Source of the DNA: Cryptomeria japonica
Taxonomy: Eukaryota; Streptophyta; Pinopsida; Cupressales; Cupressaceae
Reading direction: 5' to 3'
Assembly (NCBI RefSeq): GCF_030272615.1
Contig: NC_081415.1
Span: 626,699,740-626,763,739 of the forward strand
DNA: 64,000 nt
Each line of letters begins with the position of its first letter. The stretch's first letter is position 1. The translations under genes and the position numbers were made by a program. Below, in pieces: positions 49,201 through 60,977 of the stretch. The notes under the pieces are model-generated. The model ran no database searches and was not told the DNA's origin. It saw nothing but the letters and a program-made list of their open reading frames with translations.

Positions 49201-50067
49201 AATTTTGAGGCAGAGCTGAAAGAGAGAGAGACTAGCCTTAGACAATCCAGTGAGTGCGTATCAGATTTGGAGACTCTTCTATGACAGGAGCAGGATTGTG
49301 CATTGCAGTTGCAGCAGGCCGTTAGGACTGGAGAGGCAAAGATCCTAGCCTTGGAGAATCAAGTGGCCATTGAACAAAGAAAATGCAACTAACTCCAGCA
49401 GGAGATGATGGTGAAAGATAATGAAATATCTCGATTACTGAGCCTTCCACCTCCATAGCAAATTGCTCCAGATTTCTCTATCATGCTGACAGAACTATAT
49501 GTTTCTCATTGGGAAAAGGTAAAATAGTATTGCCCATCCCTGCAGCTGGTGTTAAGATTTCTTAGTGATGCACAATCCCTCTGTGCTGAAGCCAATGCTC
49601 TTATTAATAGTTCTATGCTTGTCATCGGGCCTAAGTTCCTAGTAGCCCAAAATCTTATTCAGTTGCTATATTCTACTCAGGATGAGGAACTTAGGGAGAA
49701 AGGGATTGCAGACTGCTGACAATTGATCAAAAAGACTAATGTTTTCATAAACCGACACAGGATAGTCATGCAGGTTTCAGCTGCTCTGGCACCTTTGTAA
49801 TTTTGAGTTCCAGACATCAGATGACATTTAAAGAAGTTCATTTCTTTGGGCTTACCTTCTCCTTTCCTTGCAGATGATTCTATGTTAGGGATTGAACAAG
49901 TATTGCAGCAGGTCAAAAATTTGCAATAGGATAGAGCTTTCCTGCCACAGCTGGGGAATCCCATTTTGGTGAATGAGGTGGTGTCTTTTGCATCCTCTAG
50001 CCCAACTCTCTGCTCTCCTGAAATAGGTCCAAGATGAGCCTGTACCTCTTCCCTTTGATGAAGTAAT
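46253..50067 (+). pseudogene. Element A sense accessory ORF, main part
   Basis: Resumes after the E1 TSD as L-E-N-I-Y-E-P-E-V-R-R and runs, with many stops and some shifts, to P-L-P-F-D-E-V-I at 50067, where D cuts in. First a globular Leu-rich region (46430-46945, with W-L-C-G-H), then a basic region (47261-47614). An NLS-like P-P-K-K-K-P follows near 47995 in a Ser/Pro-rich stretch. Next is a long coiled coil (about 48706-49440, E-K-L-Q-G-E-N-V-S-L), then a helical end (49480-50030). This is not gag or pol. N-terminal regions of such retroelement ORFs sometimes match the plant mobile domain; I infer but cannot show that here. Confidence 0.6.
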
Positions 50068-51209
50068 TGATGAATACTAAGAGGGGGGGTGAATTAATAT
50101 GCCAAAAAACACTGCACTAAAACACTTAAACAGTCTGAAGATAAACCGGTAAAACAATTTAACAAACAAACCGTTTATCACACATGCAAACCAAAATGCA
50201 AATAAAGCGTTCACCCAAAAAAGCAATACAACCATAACACAAGATATTTGATGTGGAAACCCAAATGGGAAAAACCACGGTGAGATGGAACTCACAAGTC
50301 ACTATCTGCGAAATAGAAACCAGACCAGTTAAGGTCAGACCGGTTAAGATCTTACAATGTTCTTCACTAGAACAGATCCTGTTAGGAAACTCAATCTCTG
50401 TTAGGAGATAAGTCCGATCAAGGACTACCTTGCTAGAGGATTTTAGATTCACAGAGGTGAACCACCTTGTTAGAGGATTTTACAAAAGGCTTTTTGGCCT
50501 ACCCGATTAAGGGCTACAGACTTGTCAAAGATGTGAGTAATCAACAAGTGTTTGATCTATCTAATAGCACAGACTACTCGGTTAGATCCTTGATAGCTCA
50601 TTCTTAATGCACTCCTGCATTACTTCAGTCTTCTACACATTCATATTCTTTTCAACTCCTCAACAACCTTAAACCTTAGTCACAACATAAACCCTTACAG
50701 CAACAACCTAAAACCCTAGACATGATGTCCTTTTAAAGGAGTCTGATTTCATGTCAGTCCAATAGGATTACATTTCAATTTCCTAGGTTCAATGAATCTA
50801 GACATACTCAGTAACACGACACAAGAAGCACCGCCAGTGTGTCAGCACCGTCAAACAATCGGTGGATTAGTAACTCATCACAAAATGTCGGTTGGTAACT
50901 CAACATAGAGTATTACCAGTTCATACAAAATACTGGTTGCCAGTTTGACAAAAATGAAGACTGGTAAGAATGTGTTATGCCGCTTTGCTCCCTCATACTG
51001 CTTGAGATCTATGAACCGCTTGGGGTCGACATGCCGCTTCAGACTAGGAAACACATTCTACAAAATCACCAATAGTCTAAAGATGAGAATACAACATACC
51101 GGTTGGAACAGATACCGATTAAGCTCTAGCTCATACATATAAAGGGGATCTCAATGCAAGTGTGTGTCCATCAATGACAATCACAATATAAACATCAAAA
51201 ATGCCAATA
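50068..51209 (-). repeat. Element D left LTR (3' LTR in its own sense), 1,142 bp
   Basis: Starts TGATGAATACTAAGAGG, matching 62753 onward for the 168 bases that can be compared. It ends ..GCCAATA, where CA would be expected (one substitution), right before the purine tract complement. No gene in it. Confidence 0.85.
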
Positions 51210-51210
51210 A

Positions 51211-51221
51211 TCTCCCCCTTT
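51211..51221 (-). other. Element D polypurine tract (minus strand)
   Basis: Plus strand TCTCCCCCTTT is AAAGGGGGAGA on the minus strand, directly before the 3' LTR, a tract seen in many plant LTR elements. Confidence 0.85.
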
Positions 51222-51544
51222 GGCATTGATGGCAACACTCAAGAAAATAAAATTTTGACATCTAAGTGTTTTACACCAAAAACATGCCATTAACAAAATT
51301 GCTCCCCCTAAGCATATACACTATCCCTTAATCAGTATAATATATAGCAATTTTGCATACAGAGCATAAACTTTGAGATATCAGAGCATATAACATATAT
51401 CAAAGCATATAGCAAAAATTTTAAAGCCAGATACTTCTCCCCTATACTTCTCCAAAATAGATAGAGTACTTATCCCCCTTTGCCAACAATGACAAAGTAC
51501 CGCTGAACAACCCTGTTTCCATTTGATATTAAAATAATAAAAGT

Positions 51545-53537
51545 TTATGACAACAAAGAATAATACTTGTCAAAAACTGATTTATAGTCCTGCAAAAATT
51601 GTTTCATTGATAGAGACCAGGACTCAAGTAGGGAGGTGGCCACTTCTTTCTCTGTTTGCATCTGGGAGACCCATTCTTCCATGGCATCAACTATGCTCAT
51701 CTCCTGTGTAACTGTCAAGGCATCAAGGTTCAGATAACACTTCTGAAGAATTTGCAGGCGTGGAAATAAAACTAGTTGTAGCTCCTACAAATCTCTAGAC
51801 CGTGTACTGATCTCTTGCTCCATTTTGGCTGACTGGATCTGAAACTGGTGAACGATTTGCCCATAAGTTGCAAAGGAATCATAAGGTGGCTTAAATGTGC
51901 TCAAGTAAGACTATAAGTCTGTTTGAAGCTCTTGCTTATGAGCTAGTACATCATCATAGAATAGATGGGGTTGATAGATTTTGCTTAGTAGAAGATTTCC
52001 CTCATCGAAAGCGTCCCTTATATCCTTTTGGTCTTTCAGCAGTTCAGACCAGAGTTCATTCAACTTCTTCACCAGAGCAATGTTAAGAACCTTTTGATGC
52101 TCTTTCTTGACATTTGCCTCAGCTGCTTCTTCCAGGCTCTGCACCTGATCATCCACTACTATACATAGTAGCTTAATCTTTTGTAGTGGTGATTCAGTGT
52201 TGGGAAGATTGGTACCGGGGAGGATCAAACCGGTAAGGGTGTCTACAGCTGCTTGAATTATATCTTGCTCCTTTTTCCTTCGAATGATTTCAAGGCACTC
52301 TTGAGCAACCTTGATGCTTTGCATTAGCTCCAATTCACTTGCAGACTGGAGATCGGTAGGACTGGTGATATCAGCCGGTTTGGCTTGACTCCCGGTTGCC
52401 TTTGGAGTCTCCATCTATGTGTTCTTCACCACTTCCTCTGTCTTGTCCTCTTCCACTTTCTTTTTCTCTGCTTTGCTTTTCTCTGCTGCCTTGTCTTCTT
52501 CTTCCTTCTTCCTTTTCTCTGCTTCCTTCTTCTTTTCTTGTTCCTTGTCTTCCTCTTCTTTCTTTTTCCTCTCAGCTTCCTTCCTCTTCTCCTCTTCTTT
52601 CTCTTCATCTTCCTTCTTCTTCTTTTCTTCTTCCTTTCACTTTTCCTTTTCTTTATCTTCCTCTTCCTTCTTCTTCTTTTCCTCTTCCTTTTTCTTCTTT
52701 TCTTCCTTATCCTCTTCTTCTTTCTTTTTCCTCTCATCTCTTTGCTTCTTTTTCTCTTCATCTTTTCTTTTCTCCTCTTCCTCTTTTCTCTTCTCTTCCT
52801 CTTTCCGCTTTTTCTCATCTTCATCCCTCTTCTTCTTCTCTGCTTGTTCCTTAGTCGCTTCTTGTCTATCCTTGGCTTGCTCACTACCCTGTTCGGCCTA
52901 TTGCACCTGTCTCATTCCCTCAAAAGGTATGTAATGAGTGACATCTTCTACGTCCAGGGCATCGACATCAATAGTGTCGATTGGTTCTTCAACTGGGTTT
53001 CCTTCTTCATCAAAAACTTCATCCGGTTTGGATATAACCAATTCTTTTTCCGCTTGTAGGTTGGCCATACGTGCTTTATGAGCATGGATAGCATGATCCA
53101 TATACTGATGAGTGTCTTTTTCAACATCATCAACTCTTTCCTCTAATAGCCAGAGTCTTCTTCTCCTTGTGAAGAAGAGTCCTTTATTTTGGTCCAAAAC
53201 ATCAAATAATTCTAAGTTTGAGAGGTTGGGAAAGTACTGTGCAAAGACTTTCTCCCTAATCTCCTATTCTTTTTCTATGGCAATGTGCTATTTATTATCT
53301 AATGCCTTATATAAGGAATCTGGTGTCTGAGATTTAATCTCTGATGGTGACCGATCATTCTTACACAAATAAATAATAATTTCTTGTAGTACTTCTTCTT
53401 TCTCCTCATCACTAAAATCATCATAATAATCTACAAAGTTATGAAGTAATTTTCTCCTAATATTCTTTATTGTTCTTTGACAATATGTCAAAGGTTTATA
53501 TGAGGAGATATCAATATTTACAAGTGCAGACGCTGCC
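51545..53537 (-). pseudogene. Element D accessory ORF, C-terminal two thirds
   Basis: Continues in frame from the right-hand part after removing E3 (K-N-E-P then A-A-S-A-L-V-N-I-D). Reads a helical middle (D-D-F-S-D-E-E-K-E-E-V), a linker, then about 150 residues almost only of Glu, Lys, Arg and Asp (about 52870-52420), typical of a single alpha helix. A helical C-terminus follows (L-W-S-E-L-L-K-D-Q), ending at TAA 51545-51547. Stops near 53288, 52898, 52633, 52415 and 51911 are point changes; no shift. The whole ORF was about 1,123 residues. The plus-strand Leu/Phe-rich ORFs here are shadows of the E/K run. Confidence 0.75.
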
Positions 53538-53542
53538 GGTTC
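53538..53542. repeat. Target-site duplication of solo LTR E3, left copy
   Basis: GGTTC at 53538-53542 is repeated exactly at 59599-59603. Confidence 0.95.
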
Positions 53543-54417
53543 TGTTATCACTGATTAAAATTGGGTTTTTCTTTTCCCATGATTGGCTATGGTTTTTTGA
53601 ATTTTTCGAATAGGGTGTAAATCCAAGTGCTTCAACCTTGTTCTAGACCTTAGGGGTTTAAGGGTTTTTGATTTTTAGATCCTATCTTATTTGTTTTAAA
53701 CCCTCTGGTTTCTAATTTGTCGTTACTTTATTCACTTAAGTTATGGGTCGTGAGGTCGTAGGAAGTGTCCCCCCTTGTTATTTGCCTAGGCGGTTACGTT
53801 GATTATTTGAAAAAATTTATGCCTTGTATGCTTTTCTTCTAAAGTTAGCGGGCCCAGTAACTAATGCGCATCTCGCGGATGGATCTACGGCTCACGCTAT
53901 TTCGCTAGGCGAAGTTGCGCATAGTTTATATCCCACGAAATAGCAAAAACCACATGTCATGCCACATAGATGATCCAGCTGGTTGTTAGCGGCAAGTAAA
54001 ATGGTGGCACGTGGCACAAATCACAACAGTCAGTAGATCCGGGTTAAAGGTTAAAATGCGGGCCCTAGAGGTGAGTTAGGCCGCAGGTGGATATGACCTG
54101 GTAGGTACAGCTGTTAATAACACCTGGAGCCATGTGGTTTCCTTCTGGCGAATGACAGAGTGACAAATCAGCGCCGCAGGTGACTGGATGCCAGGTGTTC
54201 ATGACGAGTCAGCAGGCCCACCATTCCTGAGAGCCTTTTCAAAGGATTAAATATCGATCAGCTTCAGAGATGATCCAATGGCCGACGCTATTTCACAAGG
54301 GTAAAGTGCTCACTCTTTATACCCGTGAAATAGAGAGAATGAACAAGAACTATCCACGTGTCATGATGATACGTGGTCAAAGAAGAAAGTGTGGGCCCGC
54401 CAAGGTGGAAATGTCGG

Positions 54418-54425
54418 TATAAAAG
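54418..54425 (+). promoter_or_regulatory. Candidate TATA box of the LTR ORF (E3)
   Basis: TATAAAAG, 598 bp before the ORF ATG, in the same flanking context as in both E1 LTRs. Confidence 0.58.
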
Positions 54426-55015
54426 AAAGACACGTGGCCAGTATCAAGTAGAATGTGAAGGGAATTTCAAGGCCAATGATTCCATGCCACGTGGTATTAT
54501 GCAGCCAATAAAAAAGTGGGACCCAGAAAAAGGTTAAAAGCCGTCAGCTAATCTAATGTTCGATCAAGTTTCTTTTGATCGAACGGTTGGCGTTATTTTG
54601 CATGACTAAGTTGCTCTATGGTTATGCTTCGCGAAGTTGTGAAAGAGAAAAATGGAACACTTGCAGGAATGTTGTGACCTGTTGGAGCGAAAAATATGAA
54701 TTCTCATATGAATTCAATTTCGAAGGGACGGCCGGAGCATGCAGAATCAATGTTACAGTTAAGGCCCGAGTACAAATATTTGATTTCCTAACTACCAAGC
54801 GAAGATTACTTTTAAAAGATTTTGCAGAAGAGAAGATGCAGAGTTATCTCCTTCATATCCAGAGCAAGACGGTTCAGTTGCAGAAAAAAATTCCTTCAAG
54901 CAAAGATCAGGTTCTCTTATATTTTTGTAGCAATTCTTGTGTGATGTTCTAAGTAAGATAATTCTTCTATTGCAGGATTGTTTTAGAGTGATATTCATTT
55001 TCTTGCATCTTCAAA

Positions 55016-58000
55016 ATGGCTCCTAAAAGGGAATTTTTCGGCAAGGTTAATTATTTGGAAAGAAGTTTATGTGATGATTTTTTAGAACAGTTGACGTTGT
55101 CAACCAATCAAGCATCAAAGGCCAAAGAGTTAGTGCCCAGGGCTCCCCGTCTGAAGATAGGAGACAGATTGTATGACAAGGGTAATTGGCTGAGAGACCC
55201 ACAGGTGAGACTGTCCGGGTTGGGGTTGTTTAAAGTCGGATTTGGAATGAGAAATTATCCTACCCCTCAAAACAGTATCTAGGAACTAGATGTTGGGAAA
55301 TTAGTGGTCCCAGGGGTATTCATGGATACAGACCTGCTAACCCAAATGGCATTGAATTATGATCCAGTCACAAGATGCATCCAAGATGTAAATGAGAAAA
55401 CCCTTGTGGAAATTAATGCTGAAGAATTAAGGACAACATTTGGGCTTAATGATTTCACAAACTTCCTAGAACTCATAAATTTCACATCATTAGCCCAAGT
55501 TTACAGTGCAAAGAGAAGTCATCTCAGGAATGAGCCTCTCAAGGAGCTTTTTGTGAAAATAGGAGGGTTAGCAGTTGTAGGACCCAATACACAAGAGCCC
55601 TTCTCATTGAGTATGTTTACCCTGAGGGCTAAAGGAATGTATTGGGCACTTTGTCAAGTCCTAGGAGAAGATGCTGAAGCAAATATGCCAAATCATTACT
55701 TGCTAATCATCGCCCAGATTTTGAATCCTTCTCTTGCTATCACATTTGATTATGCCTCCTTCATCGCCGATGCTGTCCATGGAGGCTTGATAGGAATAAA
55801 GAATGGAAAGGTGGACAGACCTTTCAGATGGTATTCACTCTTAATGAACCTTTTTCTCTTCAAAGGTGGTGATTATTTTGCCAGTGGACTAGACCTGGTT
55901 AAGGAAAAGGAAGGAGAAAAAATGCCAGTACAATTATGGAGTACTGTGTTGTCATGGGACAGAGAGGATGCTAGTTTTTTGAAGTTTGACAAATATTTTG
56001 CATCCAAAATAAGAACTCTCTTATGCTCTGATAACCCAAGAGTCCCCAAGGTTCTTCTGAAATTCATAAGGCCAAAAGAATTCGCAGAGAACATCAAGAT
56101 TGTTCATAACTAGGGCGACATTTATTTATATCCAGTCTCCACAGTTTTCAGAGTTTTTGGTTTCAGGGGTACTCCATTTTTGTTACCTTACCAGGTCCCT
56201 CTCAAAGTGGGAATAGCGAAGATCCTTAGGCAAATTGGTGGCCTACAAGAGGCAGAGTTAACAGGCAGAGGCAAAGGGACTATTTTCCCTCCAGCTACCA
56301 TAGCCCACCAATTCATAATAACAAATGGAGGCTGGAATTGTTTTGAGGATTTCCTCAAACCTTACCATTTATCTACTGCAGTGTTCAGGTGTGTTGATCC
56401 AGAGGACTTCTTCAATGGTGTGTTCAGGAAGAAGGTAGCATGCAGAGGTAGGCCTCATCAATTCCAATTTCCTGAAGACCTCATCAGAAATGAATTTGAT
56501 TTAGATGAGCAGGAATTAAGGAAAGAAAAGTGGGTGGCTTACAAGAAAGCCTTGGATTTTGTGCATCAATTTGATGCTAGCTATGAACCATTGTCTAGCT
56601 TCTTCCCATTGGAAGAAAAAATAAAGTTTTTGATTGTTTGCTTTGAAGATGTAATGCAAACACTAAAGGAGAAGAGGGAAGCTGTGATTAAAAGCAACCC
56701 TGAAAAGGCCAGAGTAATCCTAAGCAGGTCAACTTTCAGCAAGGCAATTCCTCCTGGTGATTACACATTGCATAAGAAATCAGGTTACAGTGTGTTGGTG
56801 CCTATAACAAGGGAGCCCTCTACATCCAAAGGAAAGAGGAAGATACAAGATGTCATTGACATCCAAGACAGCCCAAAAAGGCAAAGGGTGGGGAAGGAAG
56901 TGCAATCAGATACACCCTTATATTCCCCATCCCAATCCCCTATCCATATAGGAGATGAACAAGCAGCGGCTAAACACCTCTTACAGTTGGGAAGCTTAGG
57001 GGAAATTGCATACACCTATGATGAAGTGGAGGAAGGGATGCCAGAAGAGCCCATTGATGCTGAAATGGATATTACCTCCACTGATCTCAAAGGCCAAGAG
57101 TGGGATCTAGAGATAAAAAAGGCAATTAGTGCCTTTTTAGCTGATGACAACTTTGTCACATTGGAAGCATTTATGCAATTCATTTGGAAACAGCATATAG
57201 ATAGATATAATGCTAGATGTGAGACAAGAAAGGCTGAACAGCCTAATAAAGATCCAGCCTCAGTGGAGGAAGAAATAAAACAGGAGATGATGGAAGAATT
57301 CAAAACCATCACTCCTGAGCAGGGAAGAGATCTAGTAGCACAAGCTGGAGTGCTTATCTTGCTAGAGTGGGATATTGCTGATGCCCTAGTGCTAGATGCA
57401 GTAAGGAATGAGACCAAACCCATGGAAGGGGTTACCTTCAATAAGGATAATGCTGCACTAGTCATGTGGTCTCTTAAGAGAAATGAGAGCAAGAAAGGCA
57501 AAGACACCCCAGGGTCAAGTTACCTTGGTGGAATGATGGTAAAAAGAGTGCAGAGTACAGGGGTAGTAGAGGCTGCAAGTACTGTGTTAGAAACTGCAAA
57601 ATTCAGTGTTGCAGTGGTGGAGAAGGAAGCCAAAGAGAAGGAGGCCCTCCAAATTAAGTTGGAAACAGTTTTAAAGGCCTATAACAGTGCCAAGGAGGAG
57701 GTAAGAGGAAAAGATAGCATCATTGCCAAATTGCAAAGCTAGTTGATGGGATAGCACCAACAAGGTGAGTCTTCAACATTGATGATTTCCTCTTCTCCTG
57801 CAAGACCTCTGCCTACTAGCCCTATTATTGAATTTCCACCATCTCCAGCACCCTCCACCTCTCAAATGATTGAGATCACACCCCAAGAACTAGAAAACCT
57901 GAAGCAGGCTCAGGCCTTATATGCAGGGAAATATGAGGAAAAGGTAAGGGCCACAATCTCTAGTTTTGCAGATACGATAAATGCCTCATTGCTTTACAAC

Positions 58001-58657
58001 AATGTGGGAAAAATTATGGAGATATGGAATGAGCTGAGAAGAGATAAGGCAATTTTGACACCCATTTTTGACAGATGGAGACCTAGAGAGCAGGATCTAG
58101 AGTTCATGTGTGTATCCTGTGATGAAGCAAGAGCTAATCCCATTATCAAATCCACTTCTGATGTCACTAAGGTCTTAATGCAATTGGCAACAGAGGCGGG
58201 TAATGTGGATAGAAGGGTTAAATTGCTTAAGAAGAAATACACTGATCAAGTTTGTGAGTTGCTCCTAGGAGTTTTTGCTAATCCGGATCAGTTAAAAGAC
58301 AAGCAGATATGGCTTAAGGAGATAGAAGCCAAATTGTCAGCAAGAGTCAAAGGAATCATTGATCTTGATGATACTTCTTTCTTTTTCGTGACAATACAAG
58401 AGATAGAAAAAATTAAGTCACATTATGGTTTTCTTAATTCAGAAGTCAACAAACTGAGGAATTCTTGGAAAAGGTTGACTAAAAATAAAGATGATGTGAT
58501 TAATTTTTCATGGCCGACAGAAGAGATATATGGTGAGTGGGAAATTAAGTATGCCACCCATGATCCGGAATAGTTGGAGAGCGCCCCTGAAAAGACAGAA
58601 GAGGTTGCAACCAAATAGCCTATTGAACAAACTGCAGAGGCTGAAAAGAGCTTGTAA
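55016..58657 (+). pseudogene. LTR-encoded accessory ORF, E3 copy (best preserved frame)
   Basis: ATG at 55016 to TAA at 58655-58657 is 1,214 codons in one frame with no indel shift. Point stops: 55280 and 56111 (UGG to UAG), 57740, 57752, 58571 and 58615 (CAG to UAG by comparison with E1). Plan: basic start; globular Leu/Phe-rich part (about 60-520) with conserved G-G-D-Y-F-A-S-G-L-D-L-V; NLS-like S-P-K-R-Q-R-V-G-K near 620; acidic middle; coiled coil (about 857-909); Pro/Ser-rich segment; helical C-terminus with S-W-P-T-E-E-I-Y-G-E-W. Sense strand relative to the LTR. No enzyme motif. A nuclear or particle-associated role is speculation. Confidence 0.82.
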
Positions 58658-59161
58658 CTGTTTTTTGCGGAAAACTTGTAATCTCTTAATTTTTGAAAAG
58701 AAATGATTGTAACAAACTCTCCTTGAAAGGTCCGAAGCTTTGTGCATCCATGTCGTTATAAATGGATACCAGGACTAGAGGAAAGGGGATCACAAAATTT
58801 TGTAAGAAAACACTGTAGAAATTTATCTGAGCTTTTCTAAGTCTAATGGAGAATCAGAATTTATTGTAATACTCTTTGAACTGAATATCAATATACAGGC
58901 CATCAGTTTTGAGTAAAGCTTTGTGTTGTCTTCAAGTTTGTTCACAAATTTATTTACTGTTTTCATTCTGAATAATCCAGGGTTATTCTGTTTAAATGGA
59001 ATTGCAAAGCAATTTTAGTATAAGTGTTTATTAGCTTTTCTCTTTAGGAGGGAAATTAAATATGCGGGATCACTCATACCAGTAAATTCTTTGGGAGGAC
59101 CTTAGAATTTTGAGGACCATAGCTTAGTTTGGAATGATTGGATTCTTGTATGTGTCAGGCA

Positions 59162-59170
59162 TATATAAAG
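59162..59170 (+). promoter_or_regulatory. Second conserved TATA box (E3)
   Basis: TATATAAAG after the ORF, at the position of the boxes at 32315 and 45820. Confidence 0.5.
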
Positions 59171-59603
59171 ATTAATAAAAAAACCAAGCTGACGGGAAGT
59201 ATAAAGACGTATTGTTTAAGGGGTTTATTTGAAGTTTAGATGACTCTGTGACCTTGGATAAGGCACTGGTATTAATTGAAGTTGTTTATTGCATGCTTTG
59301 TTGATCGAAATGCTGAATTTAAATACAATTTCCATCCTTTGTTTTCAGTTAATTTCAGAGTGAATAAATCCACTGGTTTTCTGGACTGATTTCCTGTGGG
59401 TTTATGTTCGAAAGTGTGAATTTAATTCACAAAGGTATACCCACCTGGGCTCTGAGGAAGCCCAAAGTGTAGAAGGTCTATCCAAAACTTGTCATATGTT
59501 GCCTTGAAAATTTCCTTATCTTTGATATCTCTCTTGTACCAAGCTTTAAACCATATTAATTTGAGGATGTTAAAGGGAATCAGATTTTGAAGACAACAGG
59601 TTC

Positions 59604-60977
59604 ATTCTTCTTCATCTTCTTTGTCTATCTAGCCTTCTTTGGCATCTCCTCAGACTCAGTCTCTTCAGATTCCAGTTCATTTGACTTAGTCTTCCTTTTT
59701 CTTTCAAAGACTTTTGCCGGTGCCACTTCTGGTTTCTTCTTTGCAGGTGACTGCTTGGTCACTCTTGGAGTTGCAGTAGTAGTCGGTGCCGATGCTGCAG
59801 GCACTGCCTTTGCCTTCTTTGCTATCGGTTCTTTTCCTTTCTTAACAGAGGGTTCCTCGACCTGTGCAATCCTTTCTAGTTAGGTTCTGGTCCTCTTTGC
59901 CTTAGGATCAAGAGGTGAGGTAATAGGGGTTGAGGCATACCCTTCCAGCATATCGTACATCACCTCATAGCCCATTGACTCCACTTCTTCCATTCTAGGC
60001 TCAACAACCTCCATTAAGCATTTGTCCACCTGGATGGTGAAACAAATGTCATCTTCATATTTCTTGACGATGTCACCTGAAATCCTCATCCTTTGACTCA
60101 TTTTCCATCTAAACTCATCAAAATACTTGTTCAGCACATCAGGGTAACCAGTTTTGATTGCTTGAATGATTTCCTTGATCTGCTTGGTTACCGGTTGGTC
60201 AAGAGACCACTGGACATCTCCTACTCTAGGAAAGTAGTCTTGGAAATAGAAGAACAACCCAACCAATAGTTGTTTGAACTTGAATCTCAATGCATTATCC
60301 TGTTTGATCGACTTCAGATTGGACAAGAGTTGCCTCTGCATACTGGTGCACAGGTCAAATGATGCATCCTCTTTAATCATCCGGTAAGTGCCATTTACTG
60401 CTGTAGTAGATACAGAGTTAATTCTACTGGTAGAGAATGTTTGATAGCCTATCACCATGTAGGCATACTTAACTAGATCATCCTTGATGGAGTTGACTAT
60501 CATGCCTCGTGAATCGCTCACTGAACTGGTGAGCCTTGACATTTCCATTTTGCTTATTGTCCTTAGGGCTGACACTTTCCCTGTGTTGCAGAAACTGGTG
60601 ACTGCATGAATTGCCTGTGGCATGATATCATGCATCCTCTCCAGGTACATCTTTTCACCATGGAACCTGCCTAAAATGATCCTAATATGATCCTCTGTAA
60701 AGTCTTCTAGAAAGTATACAACATTATGGAGTTTCTTCTTCTCTAAGATACTATATTCCAGTTTGATTTTCTTATCCTTTCCACAAAATAGACCTAGTTG
60801 GGAGTGGATGGCTAGAGACCCTAGGTCTTCAATTTTGCAATCAATATAGTCAGAAATTCCCTCTTCTACTATCACTCCAACCAGAACTTGTGATAGGGTA
60901 TTATACTTTGACTTCCTTTGAATGAAACTTTCAAACTCAATGGATGCACTAGAACTGGTATGAGATGTGGAAGCCAT
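59604..60977 (-). pseudogene. Element D accessory ORF, N-terminal third
   Basis: Starts M-A-S-T-S-H-T at 60977 and is open for 365 codons to a stop at 59880, then continues in frame through a basic, Lys/Pro/Ala-rich stretch (K-K-A-K-A-V, E-R-K-R-K-T-K) to the E3 junction at 59604. The first 350 residues look globular with hydrophobic helices (G-L-F-F-Y-F-Q-D-Y-F-P-R). The basic stretch could be a nuclear localisation signal. Its frame matches the segment left of E3. No known domain recognised. Confidence 0.75.

Larger units (their letters stand above)
1..50067 (+). mobile_element. Outer Ty3/Gypsy-type LTR retrotransposon A, split into four pieces by nested insertions
   Basis: Element A is reconstructed from four segments: 1-187, 13470-16411, 24201-26421 and 46253-50067. 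Removing each insert and one TSD copy restores the reading frame: W-T then L-H-F-D-G in RNase H at the B junction, I-G-S then E-Y-K-R in integrase at the C junction, and V-L-D-S then L-E-N in the accessory ORF at the E1 junction. Order on the + strand is upstream RNase H, RT, RNase H, integrase, antisense ORF, sense accessory ORF. No LTR of A is recognisable here: the 5' LTR, gag and protease lie left of the window and the element continues beyond D. RNase H upstream of RT matches E1 and suggests the plant Tat group of Ty3 elements, some of which carry a second RNase H. That family placement is inference. Confidence 0.8.
53543..59598 (+). mobile_element. Solo LTR of the E family (E3), 6,056 bp, containing an ORF
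   Basis: Starts TGTTATCACTG and ends AGACAACA like the E1 LTRs and is flanked by a perfect TSD. There is no PBS or gag-pol, so it is a solo LTR left by LTR-LTR recombination. It lacks one unit of the 279-bp duplication, which accounts for its shorter length. Inserted in the element D accessory ORF, opposite in strand to that ORF. Confidence 0.93.

Noticed and set aside
52385-53059. Plus-strand Leu/Phe/Ser-rich ORFs resembling membrane proteins
   Set aside because: They are the complement of the Glu/Lys-rich helix on the minus strand. All three frames give low-complexity translation, and the minus frame is continuous with the flanking coding sequence.
59587-59883. Plus-strand 98-codon hydrophobic ORF at the right edge of E3
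   Set aside because: It is the complement of the Lys-rich basic segment of the element D ORF, whose frame continues across the E3 insertion.
52898-60977. Reading the element D ORF as a host gene interrupted by a transposon
   Set aside because: It is bounded by paired LTRs, PBS and purine tract in the correct order on the same strand, so it travels with the element, although its ultimate origin could be a host gene.
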